A stretch of DNA of 64,000 nt from Actinocatenispora sera (GCF_018324685.1 NZ_AP023354.1:5642001-5706000), one strand, 5' to 3'. Shown: positions 53,839 to 62,576, counted from the stretch's first letter. Notes: a model not told the origin generated them from the sequence alone. A program made the numbers and translations.

Positions 53839-55023
53839 TCAGGACTGCGGCGGCAGCGGCGGCGGGATCGCGCCGAAGAGGGTGGCCAGCTCACCGACCT
53901 GGCTGGCGGCGGTCCACTGCGCCATCCCGTTGCGCCACACCAGGGTGTCGCGGGTGAGCGCGCCGGTCGACACCTGACCGGACAGGCCGGCGGCGTCGAA
54001 CGGGCCCTGCTGGGCGCCGTTGACCGCGATGTACCACTGCGGCTGCGGCGGCAGCGGCGGCGGGCCGGCCTGGGCCGGCGGCTGCTGGTAACCCTGCTGG
54101 GGCGCACCCTGCGGCGGGTAGCCCGGCGCGGCGGCCGGCGGGTACTGCTGCTGCGGGTAGCCCTGCTGCGGGTTGATGTTCTGCGCGAAGCGCTGGCCGG
54201 CGGCGACGCCCATGCCCAGGCCGAGGCCCTCCCCCATGCCGCTGCCCGGGGTCCCGGCGGCCTCGGCGATCGCGTTCGCCGTCTGGTACTTGGTGTACCT
54301 GTCCAGATCGCCGACCACGCCCATCTCGGTGCGCTTGTCCATCGCCTTCTCCACCTCGGGCGGCACCGAGATGTTTTCGATGATGAACTTCGGGATGGCG
54401 ATGCCGACCTCGGCGAGCTCCTGGCTGAGCGCGCCGGCCAGCCGGTCGCCGATGTCCTGCTGGTGTGCGGCGAGATCCAGCATCGGCACCTCGGCCTTGG
54501 CCAGCGCGCCGGACAGCCGGCCGACCAGCATCTGGCGCAGGTATTCCGACACCTCCTCGGTGCGGAACTGCGGGTCGGTGCCGACCAGCTCGGTCAGCAG
54601 CCGGCGTGGCTCGACCACCCGCATCGAGTAGGCGCCGAAGGCGCGCAGCCGCACCATGCCGAACTCCGGGTCGCGCACCATGACCGGGTTCTGGGTGCCC
54701 CACTTCAGGTCGGTGAACTGCCGGGTGTTGACGAAGTAGACCTCGGCCTTGAACGGCGAGTGGAAGCCGTACTTCCAGCCCTTGAGGGTGGACAGGATCG
54801 GCATGTTCTGGGTCTGCAGCTCGTAGGTGCCCGGCCCGTACGCGTCGGCGATGCGGCCCTCGTTGACGAACACCGCGACCTGCGACTCGCGCACGACGAG
54901 CTTCGCGCCCATCTTGATCTCGTTGTCGTACCGCGGGAAGCGCCACACGATCGTGTCGCGCGTCTGGTCGAGCCACTCGACGATGTCGATGAACTCGCCC
55001 TTGATCTTGTCGATCAACCCCAT
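53839..55023 (-). CDS. SPFH-domain (virion-core-like, YdjI-type) protein with C-terminal GYF_2 domain
   Basis: The 394-residue protein begins with an SPFH-type region (about 5-270: MGAKLVVRESQVAVFVNEGRIADAYGPGTYEL; FGAYSMRVVEPRRLLTELVG; KFIIENISVPPEVEKAMDKRTEMGVVGDLDRYTKYQ), as in YdjI/virion core proteins. A Pro/Gln/Tyr-rich linker with PQQGYPQQQYP repeats (about 290-335) leads to a GYF_2 domain (about 340-385: WYIAVNGAQQGPFDAAGL; LVWRNGMAQWTAASQVGEL), which usually binds proline-rich peptides. It may therefore bind its own linker or other Pro-rich proteins. ATG 55023 is the start; the longer upstream frame is not SPFH-like. The zinc-ribbon gene follows. Confidence 0.85.
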   Translation of the reverse strand: MGLIDKIKGEFIDIVEWLDQTRDTIVWRFPRYDNEIKMGAKLVVRESQVAVFVNEGRIADAYGPGTYELQTQNMPILSTLKGWKYGFHSPFKAEVYFVNTRQFTDLKWGTQNPVMVRDPEFGMVRLRAFGAYSMRVVEPRRLLTELVGTDPQFRTEEVSEYLRQMLVGRLSGALAKAEVPMLDLAAHQQDIGDRLAGALSQELAEVGIAIPKFIIENISVPPEVEKAMDKRTEMGVVGDLDRYTKYQTANAIAEAAGTPGSGMGEGLGLGMGVAAGQRFAQNINPQQGYPQQQYPPAAAPGYPPQGAPQQGYQQPPAQAGPPPLPPQPQWYIAVNGAQQGPFDAAGLSGQVSTGALTRDTLVWRNGMAQWTAASQVGELATLFGAIPPPLPPQS

Positions 55024-55178
55024 GAGCTTCCCTTCGCGCACGCACCACCCGGTCGAGCCGCCGCTCAGCGTAACAACGGCACGCCAGAGCCCGGATCGAC
55101 CGTACGCCGGGTGGGCGCACGGTCGGTCCGGGCCGCGAGTGCGGCCGATCGGACGAACCGGCCGGCCGCACCGGTGAC

Positions 55179-56245
55179 TCAGCCGCGCAGCCGGAGCCGG
55201 TGCACGCCGCCGTCGGCGGTGCCGGCGAACAGCCACCGGCCGTCCGGGCTGCCGGCGAGGCTGGTCCCCGCGGTACTGCGCAGGCCGCTGGACACGTTGT
55301 GCCAGGTGCGACCGTTGTCCGTGCTGCGCAGTACGCCCCGAGCGCCCTGCGGCAGCCCGTTCGCGGCGGACGAGGTGGTCGCCGCGTACAGGGTGTGCCC
55401 GGCGCCGGGCGGCGCGTACAGGTCGCTGACCCGCATCGGCAACCCGCCGCTGTCCGCGGTGGCGAAGTGCCTGCCGCCGTCGGTACTGACCCGGATGGTC
55501 GAGCCGCCGACCACGATGCGTGACCCGGTCACCAGGATCGAGCCGTCCGGGCCGCCAGCCACCTTGACCGCGGTCACACCGCCGTCGCCGGAGCGGTACA
55601 GCCCGTCCGCGGCGCCGAGCCAGAGCCGGTCTGCGTCGCGCGGGTCGCCGGCGATCGCGGTGTACGCTCGCGGGTGGTACAGGTTCTTCCAGGTCGCGCC
55701 GCCGTCGGCGGTGCCCCGCAGCCCGTACCCGTGGGCGTAGCTCTTCATCGACACCACCACCCGGTCCGGTCCGCCGGGCTGGCCAGCACCGCGTACGCGA
55801 CGCCGTTGGTGCGGTCCGCGCGGGTCCAGGTACGCCCGCCGTCGGTGCTGGTCTGCAGCTCGTAGCTGTCCACCGCCGGGAACCCGAGCGACGTGACGGC
55901 CAGGCCGGGCCGCTTCGGTGACACCCCGTAGTGCGGCGCCGAGTAGTTGCAGCCCTCCTTCGCCGGACCCCACTCCGCGGTACCGGCGTCGATCCGCCCG
56001 GTCGGCAGCGGCGTGCTGTAGGTGCCGGCACCCGGCGCGCCGGCGAGCAGGTGCGCCGCGCCGTCCGCGTCCGTGGCCACCGCGAGGTCGGCGACCTCGG
56101 CCCCGGGTACGCCGATCCGCCGGTAGTGCTCGCCGTGGTCGGCGGTGGTGTAGAGGCCACCGTTCTCCTGCGACACCAGCAGCGCGTCGTCGCCCGGCCA
56201 GCCGTCGGCGTCGGCGTCGACCGGGCCGCGGGCCGGGCGCGGCAT
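55179..56245 (-). pseudogene. BNR/sialidase-like repeat protein, 5'-truncated and frameshifted
   Basis: Two minus-strand frames together encode one beta-propeller-like protein with Asp-box repeats (STDGGRTW type). The first part (56245 to about 55774) reads ENGGLYTTADHGEHYRRIG ... TSTDGGRTWTRADRTNGVAYAVLASPAD. The second (about 55760 to 55179) continues DRVVVSMKSYAHGYGLRGTADGGATW. They are joined by a -1 shift in a GGACCGGACCGG run at about 55761-55774, consistent with loss of one C. No signal peptide or normal N-terminus exists; homology-like sequence begins abruptly near 56225, beside the start of a divergent gene remnant. A sequencing error could explain the shift but not the missing N-terminus. 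Confidence 0.7.
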
Positions 56246-56266
56246 GGTCGCGGACTGCTGCTGAAG

Positions 56267-56684
56267 ATGACCATCGCCGACCGGCGCCGCGCGTTGCTGC
56301 CGCTGAGCCTGGACTTCACCGAGGTCCGCCGTGGTGGTGCACCGTTCCACGCTGCTCGACGGCGTCGTCGACCTGTTCGAGGCGTACTGGCGCCGTGCCG
56401 TACCGCTGTCGACCGTGCTCGCCGACCGGGCCGGCCACGACGCCGGGCCGGGTGACGGCGCGGCCGCCGAGGCGGTCGCGCGCAGTGCCGGCGAGGACAC
56501 CGACCCGGACGACCGGGGACTGCTCGCGATGCTGGTCAGCGGGTTGAAGGACGAGGCGGTGGCGCGCCAGCTGGGCTGGTCGCTGCGCACCATGCGGCGC
56601 CGGGTACAGCGGCTGCACCAGCGGCTCGACGCCACCAACCGGTTCCAGGCCGGCGTCCAGGCCGCTCGCCGCGGCTGGATCTGA
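56267..56684 (+). pseudogene. LuxR-type regulator remnant, 5'-truncated and frameshifted
   Basis: The 3' part (56331-56684) encodes the end of a regulator with a LuxR-like helix-turn-helix (LLAMLVSGLKDEAVARQLGWSLRTMRRRVQRL). The preceding conserved segment MTIADRRRALLPLSLDFTEVR (56267-56329) lies in another frame and joins it by one extra base near 56330. The N-terminal sensor or TrmB-like half expected in this family is absent. It stands head-to-head with the truncated BNR pseudogene, the two broken ends meeting near 56246-56266. Confidence 0.65.
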
Positions 56685-56695
56685 CGCCCCCGCCG

Positions 56696-56790
56696 CACGG
56701 GTGCGGCCACGCGCCGGACGCCGCGGTGACGGGTGCTGGCACGCGCCGGACGCCGCGGTGACGGGTGCTGGCACGCGCCGGACGCCGCGG
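56696..56790. repeat. 32-bp tandem repeat, 3 copies
   Basis: Units of the form GACGGGTGCTGGCACGCGCC-GGACGCCGCGGT start at about 56696 (diverged), 56728 and 56760, with no spacers. The array lies between the LuxR remnant and the threonine-dehydratase-like gene; the remaining about 65 bases before that gene show no clear promoter. Confidence 0.85.
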
Positions 56791-56856
56791 CGCCGCGCGG
56801 ACCGGCCGATCGCCCGGCCGGCGGCACCGAACCCGGCGGCGTGAGACGGTGGGGGC

Positions 56857-57798
56857 ATGATCGCACTGACCGAGATCCAGGCGGCCGCGAGCCGGATCGC
56901 ACCGTACGTGCTGCGCACCCCGACGGTGGCCTCCCCCGGCCTGTCCGCGCTGCTCGGCGTCCCGGTCACGGCGAAGCTGGAGGTGCTGCAGCGCACCGGA
57001 TCGTTCAAGGTGCGCGGCGCGACCAACACGCTGCTGCAGCTCGGCGACGCGGACCGGGGCGCCGGCGTCGTCGCGGTCAGCGGCGGCAACCACGGGATCG
57101 CCGTGGCCGTGATGGCCGGCGAGCTCGGCGTCAAGGCGACGATCGTGATGCCGCGCTCGGCACCCGAGCACGCCCGCCAGGCCGCCGCCGATGCCGGCGC
57201 CACGGTACGGATCACCGACGACATGCCCGGCGCGTTCGCGCTCAGCGCGGCGTTGCGCGCGGACGGGCTGGTCGCCGTGCACCCGTTCGACGATCCGGCG
57301 GTGCTCGCCGGCCAGGGCACCGCCGGCCTGGAACTGGCCGACGACGCCGGCGAGCTCACCGACGTACTGGTCAGCATCGGTGGCGGTGGCCTGATCGCCG
57401 GCATCGCGGCGGCGCTGCACGCCCGCCGCCCCGGGGTACGGGTCTGGGGCGTGGAAACCGAAGGGGCGCAGGCGATGTCCGCCGCACTGGCAGCCGGCGG
57501 TCCGGTCGACGTCGAGCTGTCGTCGGTGGTGACCACGCTGAGCGCACCCCGCGTGTCACAGCTGACCTACGACCACGTCGCCGAGCTGGTTACCGACGTG
57601 GTCGTGGTGTCCGACGCCGAGGCGGTACGCGGCACCCTGGACATCGCCGACCACGCCAAGGTCTGGACCGAGCCCGCCGCCGGGTGCCTGCTGCCGGCCG
57701 CCCGGCGCGTCCTCGACCGGGTCGGCCCGCAGGCCCGGATCGGCCTGGTGCTGTGCGGCGGCAACGCCACCACCGCCTCGCTCGGTGTGGGCCGCTGA
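56857..57798 (+). CDS. Threonine/serine dehydratase-like PLP enzyme
   Basis: The 313-residue fold-type II PLP enzyme has the cofactor lysine K51 (TGSFKVRGATN, 48-57), the substrate loop SGGNHGIAVA near 75 and the phosphate-binding glycine loop SIGGGGLIAG near 172-181. It lacks the C-terminal ACT regulatory domain of biosynthetic IlvA, so it resembles catabolic threonine/serine dehydratases or serine racemases, which deaminate hydroxy-amino acids to oxo acids. ATG 56857 gives the family start. It is convergent with the mutase gene over a short palindromic gap. Confidence 0.9.
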   Translation: MIALTEIQAAASRIAPYVLRTPTVASPGLSALLGVPVTAKLEVLQRTGSFKVRGATNTLLQLGDADRGAGVVAVSGGNHGIAVAVMAGELGVKATIVMPRSAPEHARQAAADAGATVRITDDMPGAFALSAALRADGLVAVHPFDDPAVLAGQGTAGLELADDAGELTDVLVSIGGGGLIAGIAAALHARRPGVRVWGVETEGAQAMSAALAAGGPVDVELSSVVTTLSAPRVSQLTYDHVAELVTDVVVVSDAEAVRGTLDIADHAKVWTEPAAGCLLPAARRVLDRVGPQARIGLVLCGGNATTASLGVGR

Positions 57799-57816
57799 CC
57801 GGCCCGGCCGGGCCGG
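57799..57816. terminator. Short palindrome between convergent genes
   Basis: CCGGCCCGGCCGGGCCGG is an 18-base perfect palindrome directly after the dehydratase stop and 13 bases before the mutase stop. It could fold as a 7-bp stem and 4-base loop in either transcript. Confidence 0.4.
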
Positions 57817-57828
57817 CCCATCCGTCGG

Positions 57829-59523
57829 TCAGAAGCGGGCCGGCTCGGTGTAGGCGCCCCAGGTGTCGCGCAGCGCGGAGCAGATCTCACCCAGGGTCGC
57901 CTCGGCCCGGCAGGCGGTCAGCATCGCCGGGATCATGTTGCCGTCGCCGCCGGCGACCGCGACCAGCTCGGCCAGCGCCGCCCGTACCGCCGGCTCGTCG
58001 CGATCCTCCCTGCGCCGGGCCAGCAGCGCCTTCTGCTCCACCTCGACCTCGTGCGACACGCGCAGGATGTCCAGCTCGCGGCTGACGGTGTTGAGCTGGG
58101 TGTTGACGCCGACGATGCGCTTGTCGCCCTTCTCCAGCGCCTGCTGGTAGGCGAACGCGGAATCGGCGATCTCGCCGGTGAACCAGCCGTCCTCGATCCC
58201 GCGCAGGATGCCGGAGGTCATCGGCCCGATGGCGTGCTCGACGGAGTCGCCGCCGCCCATGGCGAGGATCCGGGCGAAGATCTGCTCGGCCTGCTGCTCG
58301 ATCCGGTCGGTCAGCGCCTCCACGTACCAGGAGCCACCGAGCGGGTCTGCCACGTTGGTGACGCCGGTCTCCTCCATCAGCACCGACTGGGTCCGCAGCG
58401 CGATCTCGGCGGCCTGCTCGGTGGGCAGTGCCAGCGTCTCGTCCAGCGCGTTGGTGTGCAGCGAGTTCGTGCCACCGAGTACCGCGGCGAGCGCCTCCAC
58501 CGCCGTGCGCACCACGTTGTTGTACGGCTGCTGCGCGGTCAGCGAGACCCCGGCGGTCTGCGTGTGGAACCGCAGCCACTGCGCCTTCTCGCTGGTCGCA
58601 CCGTACCGGTCGCGCAGCCACCGGGCCCAGATCCGCCGCGCGGCGCGGAACTTCGCGATCTCCTCGAAGAAGTCGACGTGCGAGTCGAAGAAGAACGACA
58701 GCCCCGGCGCGAACGTGTTCACGTCCATCCCCCGGGACAGCCCCAGCTCGACGTAGCCGAACCCGTCCGCCAGCGTGAACGCGAGCTCCTGCGCGGCGGT
58801 CGAGCCGGCCTCCCGGATGTGGTACCCCGACACCGACAGCGGCTTGTACCGCGGGATCTGCGCGTTGCAGTACTCCATCAGGTCGCCGATCAGGCGCAGG
58901 TGTGGCTCGGGCGCGAACAGCCACTCCTTCTGCGCGATGTACTCCTTGAAGATGTCGGTCTGCAGCGTGCCGTCCAGTGTGGACAGATCGGCGCCCTGCC
59001 GCTCGGCGGCGACCAGGTACATGCAGAAGACCGGCACCGCCGGACCGGAGATCGTCATCGAGGTGGTCACGTCGGCCAGCGGGATGCCGTCGAACAGCAC
59101 GTCCATGTCGGCCGCCGAGTCGATCGCCACCCCGCAGTGGCCGACCTCGCCGAGCGAGCGCTCGTCGTCGGAGTCCCGGCCCATCAGCGTCGGCATGTCG
59201 AACGCCACGCTGAGCCCGCCACCACCGGCCCCGAGCAGCATCTTGTACCGCTGGTTGGTCTGCTGGGCGTTGCCGAACCCGGAGAACTGCCGGATCGTCC
59301 AGGTGCGCCCGCGGTAGCCGGTGGCGTGCAGCCCCCGGGTGTACGGGAACTCGCCCGGCCAGCCGATGCGCTCGAAACCGGGCACGTCCGCGCCGGGCGG
59401 CGGGCCGTACACCGGGTCGACGTCGTCGCCGGACAGCGTGCTGAAGTCGGCGTCGCGCCTGCGCGCCGCGTCGTACCGCCGCTGCCAGCGCTCGCGGCCC
59501 GCCTCGATGTCGGCCGAATCCAT
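57829..59523 (-). CDS. Methylmalonyl-CoA-mutase-type acyl-CoA mutase, large subunit
   Basis: The 564-residue B12-dependent mutase subunit has the acyl-CoA-binding barrel only (GYRGRTWTIRQFSGF near 69-83; GGGGLSVAFDMPTLMGRDSDD near 100; LSVSGYHIREAG near 230; HTQTAGVSLTAQQPYNNVVRTA near 345). The C-terminal B12-binding domain of full-length MutB is missing, so it needs a separate small B12 subunit, not encoded in this window. Its length matches IcmA-like large subunits. By eye the Tyr and Arg that select methylmalonyl-CoA in MutB (in GYRGRTWTIRQ and HLRLIGDL) seem kept, so I do not assign isobutyryl-CoA specificity. ATG 59523 has GAGGAG seven bases upstream. Confidence 0.88.
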   Translation of the reverse strand: MDSADIEAGRERWQRRYDAARRRDADFSTLSGDDVDPVYGPPPGADVPGFERIGWPGEFPYTRGLHATGYRGRTWTIRQFSGFGNAQQTNQRYKMLLGAGGGGLSVAFDMPTLMGRDSDDERSLGEVGHCGVAIDSAADMDVLFDGIPLADVTTSMTISGPAVPVFCMYLVAAERQGADLSTLDGTLQTDIFKEYIAQKEWLFAPEPHLRLIGDLMEYCNAQIPRYKPLSVSGYHIREAGSTAAQELAFTLADGFGYVELGLSRGMDVNTFAPGLSFFFDSHVDFFEEIAKFRAARRIWARWLRDRYGATSEKAQWLRFHTQTAGVSLTAQQPYNNVVRTAVEALAAVLGGTNSLHTNALDETLALPTEQAAEIALRTQSVLMEETGVTNVADPLGGSWYVEALTDRIEQQAEQIFARILAMGGGDSVEHAIGPMTSGILRGIEDGWFTGEIADSAFAYQQALEKGDKRIVGVNTQLNTVSRELDILRVSHEVEVEQKALLARRREDRDEPAVRAALAELVAVAGGDGNMIPAMLTACRAEATLGEICSALRDTWGAYTEPARF

Positions 59524-59606
59524 CAGCACTCCTCGCGTCCTTAACGATCCCTCAGCCACACGATACTAGGACGCCCAACTATCCGCCCACCACCCACCGC
59601 CCACGG

Positions 59607-59710
59607 CGGTTGATCAAGGGATGCGGTCACATCGACCGAGAGGAATGCGCCCCGATCCCTTGATCAACCGCGCGATCCCTTGATCAACCCCACGGTCCCT
59701 TGATCAACCG
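59607..59710. repeat. GTTGATCAAGGGAT palindromic repeat cluster (copy set 2)
   Basis: A forward copy (59607-59622) and an inverted copy (59655-59670) form a perfect 16-bp inverted repeat around a 32-base loop. Further inverted copies follow at 59675-59689 and 59696-59709. The set lies in the 245-base gap between the leftward potassium channel gene and the leftward mutase gene, the same type of position as set 1 at 2106-2202. The rest of this gap is G-rich with no assignable element. Confidence 0.85.
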
Positions 59711-59768
59711 GGCGGGGTGGGGCCGGGGGCCGGACGGGGCGCGCGGGCGGGTCTGGGTGGGGGTGGGG

Positions 59769-60812
59769 TCAGTCGTCCGGGAAGCGGACGAAGACCAGGG
59801 CGTCACCGGCCGCCAGCGGCGCGCTCGCGGCCGGCAGCGGTACCGGCGCGTCCGAGCCGGCGGGCACCACCGCGAGCACCACCTCGGGCAGCTCGGCCGC
59901 ACGCCGGCCCACCTCGTCCGGCGTCACCGGGCGCTGCTTGAGGTCCAGGCCGTGCCCGTAGGAGAACAGGTCCTGCGCGATCGTCGCCACCGACGGCTTG
60001 CACGCCGACAGCCCGACCAGCCGGCCCGCCGTCTCCGACGAGGTGACCACGGTACGGGCACCGCTCTGCCGCAGCAGCGGAACGTTCTCCTGCTCGCGGA
60101 CCGAGGCGAACACGTCGATGGTCGGGTTGATCTGCCGGACGGTCAGCGTGATCATCGCAGCGTTGTTGTCGTTGTGTACGGTGACCAGCACCGATGCCGC
60201 CGACTTCAGCTCGGCCTGGTGCAGCGTCTCGGTCCGCTCCGCGTCCGCCTGGACCACCGCGAGGCCCATCGCCTCGGCCGCCAGCACCGCCTCCTGCCGC
60301 GGATCGACCACCACGATGCGCCGCGGGTTGGTGCCGTCGGCGATCAGGGCCCGCGCCGCCGCCCGGCCCTTGGTACCGAACCCGCAGATGATGGTGTGTC
60401 TGCGCACCGACGACCTCCAACGCGAAACCCGCAGCTGCTCGCGTCCCCGCTCGGTCAGCACCGCGAGGGTGGTACTGACCAGGATGACGAGGAACAGGAC
60501 CCGCAGCGGGGTGATGAGCAGGATGGTGAGCAACCGGGCCCCGGAGGTGAACGGCACGATGTCGCCGTACCCGGTGGTGGTCAGGCTGACCGTCGCGTAG
60601 TACAGCGCGTCCAGGAAGCTCAGCGGGCCGCCGGCCGAGTCGTGGTAGCCGTCGCGGTCCAGGTAGACCACGACGGCCGAGGCGAACAGCAGCGCCAGGG
60701 CGAGCAGCACCCGTAGCCCCACCTCGACCAGCGGCGGTCGTTCCCGGCGGGGCAGCCGTACCAGAGGGCGACGCCACACGCACCAGACAGTACGGTGCGC
60801 CGGCCACGGCAT
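59769..60812 (-). CDS. Potassium channel protein with RCK/TrkA domains
   Basis: The 347-residue membrane protein has one outer helix (about 32-52), a pore loop with the potassium selectivity filter TTGYGD at 79-84 and an inner helix (about 92-120), i.e. a two-helix channel. An RCK regulatory part begins at about 137 (RRHTIICGFGTKGRAAARAL, a Rossmann nucleotide motif), and a TrkA_C-like end follows (about 270-345, VVPAGSDAPVPLPAASAPLAAGDALVFV). It matches the MthK/TrkA-type ligand-gated channels. ATG 60812 is used; a GTG eight codons in is possible. It is divergent from the nucleotidyltransferase gene with only 47 bases between. Confidence 0.9.
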   Translation of the reverse strand: MPWPAHRTVWCVWRRPLVRLPRRERPPLVEVGLRVLLALALLFASAVVVYLDRDGYHDSAGGPLSFLDALYYATVSLTTTGYGDIVPFTSGARLLTILLITPLRVLFLVILVSTTLAVLTERGREQLRVSRWRSSVRRHTIICGFGTKGRAAARALIADGTNPRRIVVVDPRQEAVLAAEAMGLAVVQADAERTETLHQAELKSAASVLVTVHNDNNAAMITLTVRQINPTIDVFASVREQENVPLLRQSGARTVVTSSETAGRLVGLSACKPSVATIAQDLFSYGHGLDLKQRPVTPDEVGRRAAELPEVVLAVVPAGSDAPVPLPAASAPLAAGDALVFVRFPDD

Positions 60813-60859
60813 CGTGCCGGCCCACCGGGCGGGTCGCGGATGCGTGCCATGCTGCTGGT

Positions 60860-61594
60860 GTGTCGACCTCGCCGGTACAACCGCTGCTGGACCGGTTCGT
60901 CACCGACCTGCGGGAGGCGGTCGGGCCGGTCGCCGTGTGGGCGCACGGCTCGCTCGCGCTCGGCGACCACCAGCCCGGCCGCTCCGACCTCGACCTGCTC
61001 GCCGTCGTGGACTCCGCACCGGACCGCGACCGGATCGGCCGGTTGCACCGGCGCCTCGATGCCGAGCCGTTCGCCGACAAGCTGCACTGCTCGTACCTGC
61101 GCCGCGACCAGCTGACCGACCCCGGCCGACGCCACCTGACCTGGGCGCACCGGCACCTGTTGGAACGGCCGGTGACACCGGTGACCCGGCGCGAGCTCGC
61201 CGTCGGCGGCCACACCCTGTACGGCCCGGAGCCGGTCGAGCTGATCCCGGACGTCACCGACGCGCAGCTGGCCGCGTTCGTCCGTACCGACCTGGCGGAG
61301 TTCTGGCGGCCGGCGACGCGGCACCCCACCTGGTGGCTGCGCGACGTGTGGGTCGACCTCGGTCCGCTCACCGTGGCCCGGGCGGGCGTCACGTTGACGC
61401 AGGGGCGGCTGATCAGCAAGGGCGAGGCGCTGCGGCTGCTGTCCGCCACCGGCGCGCCGGCGCCGCTGTGCGACGACATCCGCCGCCGCCGCTACGAGAC
61501 GCCCGCGCGGCTCGGCCCGCTCGCCCGGCTGCGCCGCGGCGGGCTCGCCCGCCACCTGGTCCGGGAGCGCATCGACGCGCTGCTCGCCGGCTGA
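60860..61594 (+). CDS. Nucleotidyltransferase (aminoglycoside adenylyltransferase-like, DUF4111 type)
   Basis: The 244-residue protein has the minimal nucleotidyltransferase motif GSLALGDHQPGRSDLDLLAV (residues 30-49: G-S then D-x-D metal ligands) and a C-terminal helical domain typical of AadA/DUF4111 proteins (about 125-240). Such enzymes can adenylylate streptomycin/spectinomycin, but many chromosomal members have unknown targets. Resistance cannot be claimed from this sequence. GTG 60860 is the family-like start. A 14-bp tandem repeat array begins just after the stop. Confidence 0.82.
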   Translation: MSTSPVQPLLDRFVTDLREAVGPVAVWAHGSLALGDHQPGRSDLDLLAVVDSAPDRDRIGRLHRRLDAEPFADKLHCSYLRRDQLTDPGRRHLTWAHRHLLERPVTPVTRRELAVGGHTLYGPEPVELIPDVTDAQLAAFVRTDLAEFWRPATRHPTWWLRDVWVDLGPLTVARAGVTLTQGRLISKGEALRLLSATGAPAPLCDDIRRRRYETPARLGPLARLRRGGLARHLVRERIDALLAG

Positions 61595-61597
61595 GCC

Positions 61598-61670
61598 GGC
61601 GGGGCCGAACCGCCGGTGGGGCCGAACCGGTGGGGCCGAACCGGTGGGGCCGAACCGGTGGGGCCGAGCC
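61598..61670. repeat. 14-bp tandem repeat, 5 copies
   Basis: GGYGGGGCCGAACC units lie at 61598-61611 and, after three bases, four in a row at 61615-61670. The array begins three bases after the nucleotidyltransferase stop and fills the convergent gap toward the MarR gene. Confidence 0.88.
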
Positions 61671-61720
61671 GGCAGCGAGAGGCGTGCTCCGCACCGGGAT
61701 CACGGTGGCGGCCCGGCCGG

Positions 61721-62236
61721 TCAGGGGTGATCGGCGACGAAGTCGCCGGCGGCGAGCCGCACCCGGCGCAGCGCCGCGAACACCGCGTCGCGCTCGTTCT
61801 CGGCCAGCGCATCCAAGCCGAAGCCGGCCGCCATCAGCTCGTCGGTGGCCTCCGCGGCCACCCGGCGACCGGTCGCGGAGATCGCGGCCAGCACGCCCCG
61901 GCCGTCGGTCGGGTTGCGCCGACGGGTCACCAAGCCCTGCCCGACCAACCGGTCGACGATGTTCGTCGCGCTGGTCGGATGCACCATCAGCCGCTCGCCG
62001 ATCACCCGCATCGGCAGCTCACCGTGCCGGGCGAAGGACAGCAGCACGAGCGCCTCGTACCGGGCGAAGGTCAGCTCGTAGCGCTTCAGCAACGCATCGA
62101 ACGAGGCGAGCAGCAACTGCTGCACCCGCATGATCGAGGTGGCCACCATCATCGGGCCGCTCGGACCGAACTCGGTCTCCCACCGCGCGCCGGCCCGTTC
62201 GATCGGGTCGAACGGCAGGTTCAGCTCTTTGCCCAC
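61721..62236 (-). CDS. MarR family transcriptional regulator
   Basis: The 171-residue regulator has a MarR winged helix (about 60-125: YEALVLLSFARHGELPMRVIGERLMVHPTSATNIVDRLVGQGLVTRRRNPTDGRGVLAAI) flanked by dimerisation helices. The D-x-R of the wing (DGR) is present. GTG 62236 gives a 171-residue protein of normal family length; the frame is open upstream across the next gap, but those residues are not MarR-like. It follows the thiamine-binding protein gene by 23 bases on the same strand. Confidence 0.88.
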   Translation of the reverse strand: MGKELNLPFDPIERAGARWETEFGPSGPMMVATSIMRVQQLLLASFDALLKRYELTFARYEALVLLSFARHGELPMRVIGERLMVHPTSATNIVDRLVGQGLVTRRRNPTDGRGVLAAISATGRRVAAEATDELMAAGFGLDALAENERDAVFAALRRVRLAAGDFVADHP

Positions 62237-62259
62237 CGCCCCACCGTAGCCAGCGGCGG

Positions 62260-62565
62260 TCACTGGCCGGCGAGGCGCTCCTCGACCCGCTGCACCTTCG
62301 TCTCGATCGCGTTGCTGACACCGTCCCGGATGTCCGCCTTGAGCACCAGCGAGACCCGCGACGAGCGGGCCTGGACGGCCTCGGTGGCCCGCCGGACCAC
62401 GTCCATCACCTCGTCCCACGACTCGCCCTCGATCGTGGTGAACATCGAGTCGGTGCGGTTGGGCAGCCCGGACTCGCGGACGATCCGGACCGCCTCCGCC
62501 ACGTACTCGGCGACCGAGCCGTCCACCCCGCTCGGCGCCACCGAGAACGCCACCAGTACCGACAT
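62260..62565 (-). CDS. MTH1187 family thiamine-binding protein
   Basis: The 101-residue protein matches the MTH1187/YkoF-like ferredoxin-fold family in length and motifs ([56 protein letters not shown]). These proteins form small oligomers and several bind thiamine. ATG 62565 is preceded by GAGGGG. It follows the Asp23 gene by 11 bases, so the two are likely co-transcribed, possibly with MarR. Confidence 0.88.
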   Translation of the reverse strand: MSVLVAFSVAPSGVDGSVAEYVAEAVRIVRESGLPNRTDSMFTTIEGESWDEVMDVVRRATEAVQARSSRVSLVLKADIRDGVSNAIETKVQRVEERLAGQ

Positions 62566-62576
62566 GGGCCCGCCCC

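Noticed and set aside
55745-55973. Two separate BNR genes in different frames
   Set aside because: The two frames complement each other exactly at a GGACCGGACCGG run, with continuous Asp-box repeats across the shift, so one broken gene is the simpler reading.
60860-61594. Calling the nucleotidyltransferase a streptomycin/spectinomycin resistance gene
   Set aside because: The fold and metal motif fit the AadA-like group, but many chromosomal members have other roles and no resistance-specific residues can be confirmed here.
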